DNA of 64,000 bases from Moraxella nonliquefaciens (GTDB lineage Bacteria > Pseudomonadota > Gammaproteobacteria > Pseudomonadales > Moraxellaceae), in contig NZ_LXTW01000012.1 in NCBI RefSeq assembly GCF_001679005.1, positions 62,001 to 126,000 of the forward strand, written 5' to 3'. Each line of letters begins with the position of its first letter. Position 1 is the first letter of the stretch. The notes under the pieces are model-generated. The model was given only the letters and a program-made list of their open reading frames with translations, had not been told where the DNA came from and searched no databases. The translations under genes and the position numbers were made by a program. Shown here in pieces: positions 63,282 to 64,000 of the stretch.

Positions 63282-64000
63282 ATGACATCAGATTCTCTTA
63301 ATTTTCGCACCAAGGCGTTTGCCACCCATTTGTTATTATCTTTGGTGGTGGCCATCATCAGTCTGTGTGTGGTATTTTTTATTTGGCATCCTGCCCCACT
63401 TGCCAAAGCGGTTGGTGTGACTCATATTTTTTTGATGATGCTCGCCATTGATGCGATATTAGGCCCTTTACTTACCTTTACCATTGCCAAACCGAATAAA
63501 AAATCACTCAAGTTTGATTTGATGGTGATTGTGTTATTACAAATCAGTGCTTATGTTTATGGCATGTATCACATCTCTGTTAATCGCCCCGTGTATATCG
63601 CCTTTGATACCCTATCTTTTGAATTAGTACAGGCAAGTGATGTGCCTGCGTTTAGTTTACAAAAGGCCAGCACAGAATATCATAAATTAGCCTATGGTAG
63701 ACCCAAATGGGTGGCAGTCAGACCTTATAAAGACGCTGAAGAACAACAACAGCGTATCTTTAATGAAATAGGCAATGGTGTTACACCAAGTATGCAGCCA
63801 GATTTGTATGAGCCTTTACAAAACCAATGGCAGACAATCGAAAACCAAAGTCAAAGCTTAACTCAACTAAAACAATACAATGCCATCAATGATGTTAATC
63901 ATGTGTTAACCAAATATCACAACGCTGATGCGTTTCTACCATTAAAAGCTTATAAACAAAGTATGGTGGTATTGATTGATAAACAACAGCATCAAATCGT
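63282..64000 (+). CDS. Type IV pilin accessory protein, TfpX/TfpZ family (cut by window end)
   Basis: The first 239 residues of a membrane protein that runs off the window. A short cytoplasmic start is followed by four hydrophobic segments (about residues 14-35, 44-68, 80-95) with HIFLMMLAIDAILGPLLTF, typical of the TfpX/TfpZ accessory proteins encoded beside pilA in Pseudomonas, Acinetobacter and Moraxella. These proteins aid assembly or stability of the adjacent pilin. The rest is a charged extracytoplasmic domain (QASDVPAFSLQKASTEY). It starts 62 bp after the second pilin gene. Confidence 0.78.
   Translation, partial: MTSDSLNFRTKAFATHLLLSLVVAIISLCVVFFIWHPAPLAKAVGVTHIFLMMLAIDAILGPLLTFTIAKPNKKSLKFDLMVIVLLQISAYVYGMYHISVNRPVYIAFDTLSFELVQASDVPAFSLQKASTEYHKLAYGRPKWVAVRPYKDAEEQQQRIFNEIGNGVTPSMQPDLYEPLQNQWQTIENQSQSLTQLKQYNAINDVNHVLTKYHNADAFLPLKAYKQSMVVLIDKQQHQI

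Overview
This 64-kb window is chromosomal DNA from a gammaproteobacterium, most likely a Moraxella species (Moraxellaceae). The evidence is moderate-to-low GC, a ZnuD-like zinc receptor, a TetR regulator divergent from a membrane fatty-acid desaturase, a Moraxella-like dcw order, a NadM-Nudix fusion, sigma-54-driven type IV pilin genes with a TfpX/TfpZ-type accessory gene, and a 6S RNA gene. Species cannot be fixed from sequence alone. Nearly all the DNA is core genome. There is no prophage, large island or CRISPR array.

Layout. 0.1-6 kb: ZnuD-like receptor, pyrE, gshB and a PuuP-like permease. 6-11.2 kb: TetR regulator divergent from a desaturase, then ftsK on the minus strand. 11.6-21.8 kb: a dcw-type division and wall cluster (murG, murC, ddl, ftsQ, ftsA, ftsZ). 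It is interrupted by a GNAT acetyltransferase gene and by one AT-rich gene that encodes a cytosine-5 DNA methyltransferase joined to an HpaII-like endonuclease domain, between murC and ddl. 21.9-30.7 kb: PHP-domain nuclease, truD, an AGCS symporter, LemA plus two TPM-domain proteins, sdhE with a YgfX-like partner, and the NAD(P)HX repair enzyme. 31-33 kb: groES-groEL. 33.4-45.8 kb: pyrH-frr-uppS, a MITE-like element, two orphan membrane proteins flanked by repeated palindromes, then cdsA-dxr-rseP-bamA-lpxD-fabZ-lpxA (envelope biogenesis, without skp or lpxB). 46-53 kb: an NSS transporter with its 42-aa small subunit, nfuA, NadM-Nudix, tRNA-Asn, 6S RNA, gpmI and a CtpA-type protease. 53-57.5 kb: GacA-like regulator, pilS and pilR. 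57.5-64 kb: a transposase-less IS200/IS605-type miniature element with an omega-RNA-like 3' end, pbpG, pgk, an Ala-rich lipoprotein, and a pilin locus of two tandem prepilin genes and a pilin accessory gene cut by the window edge.

How parts connect. PilS-PilR at 53-57 kb is the expected activator of the sigma-54 promoter seen at 62004-62020 upstream of the first pilin gene. About 170-320 bp upstream of that promoter lies a dense cluster of TGTC/GACA tetramers and palindromes that resembles a PilR enhancer. The dcw genes make and divide the peptidoglycan sacculus, uppS supplies its lipid carrier, and cdsA-lpxA supplies phospholipid, isoprenoid, BAM and lipid A functions.

Most noteworthy: (1) the single-polypeptide methyltransferase-endonuclease embedded in the dcw cluster; (2) the solo IS605 mini-element, which could make a free-standing omega-like RNA; (3) the gacA-like/pilS/pilR operon together with the pilin enhancer. 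Family assignments rest on motif recognition by eye; no database search was run.
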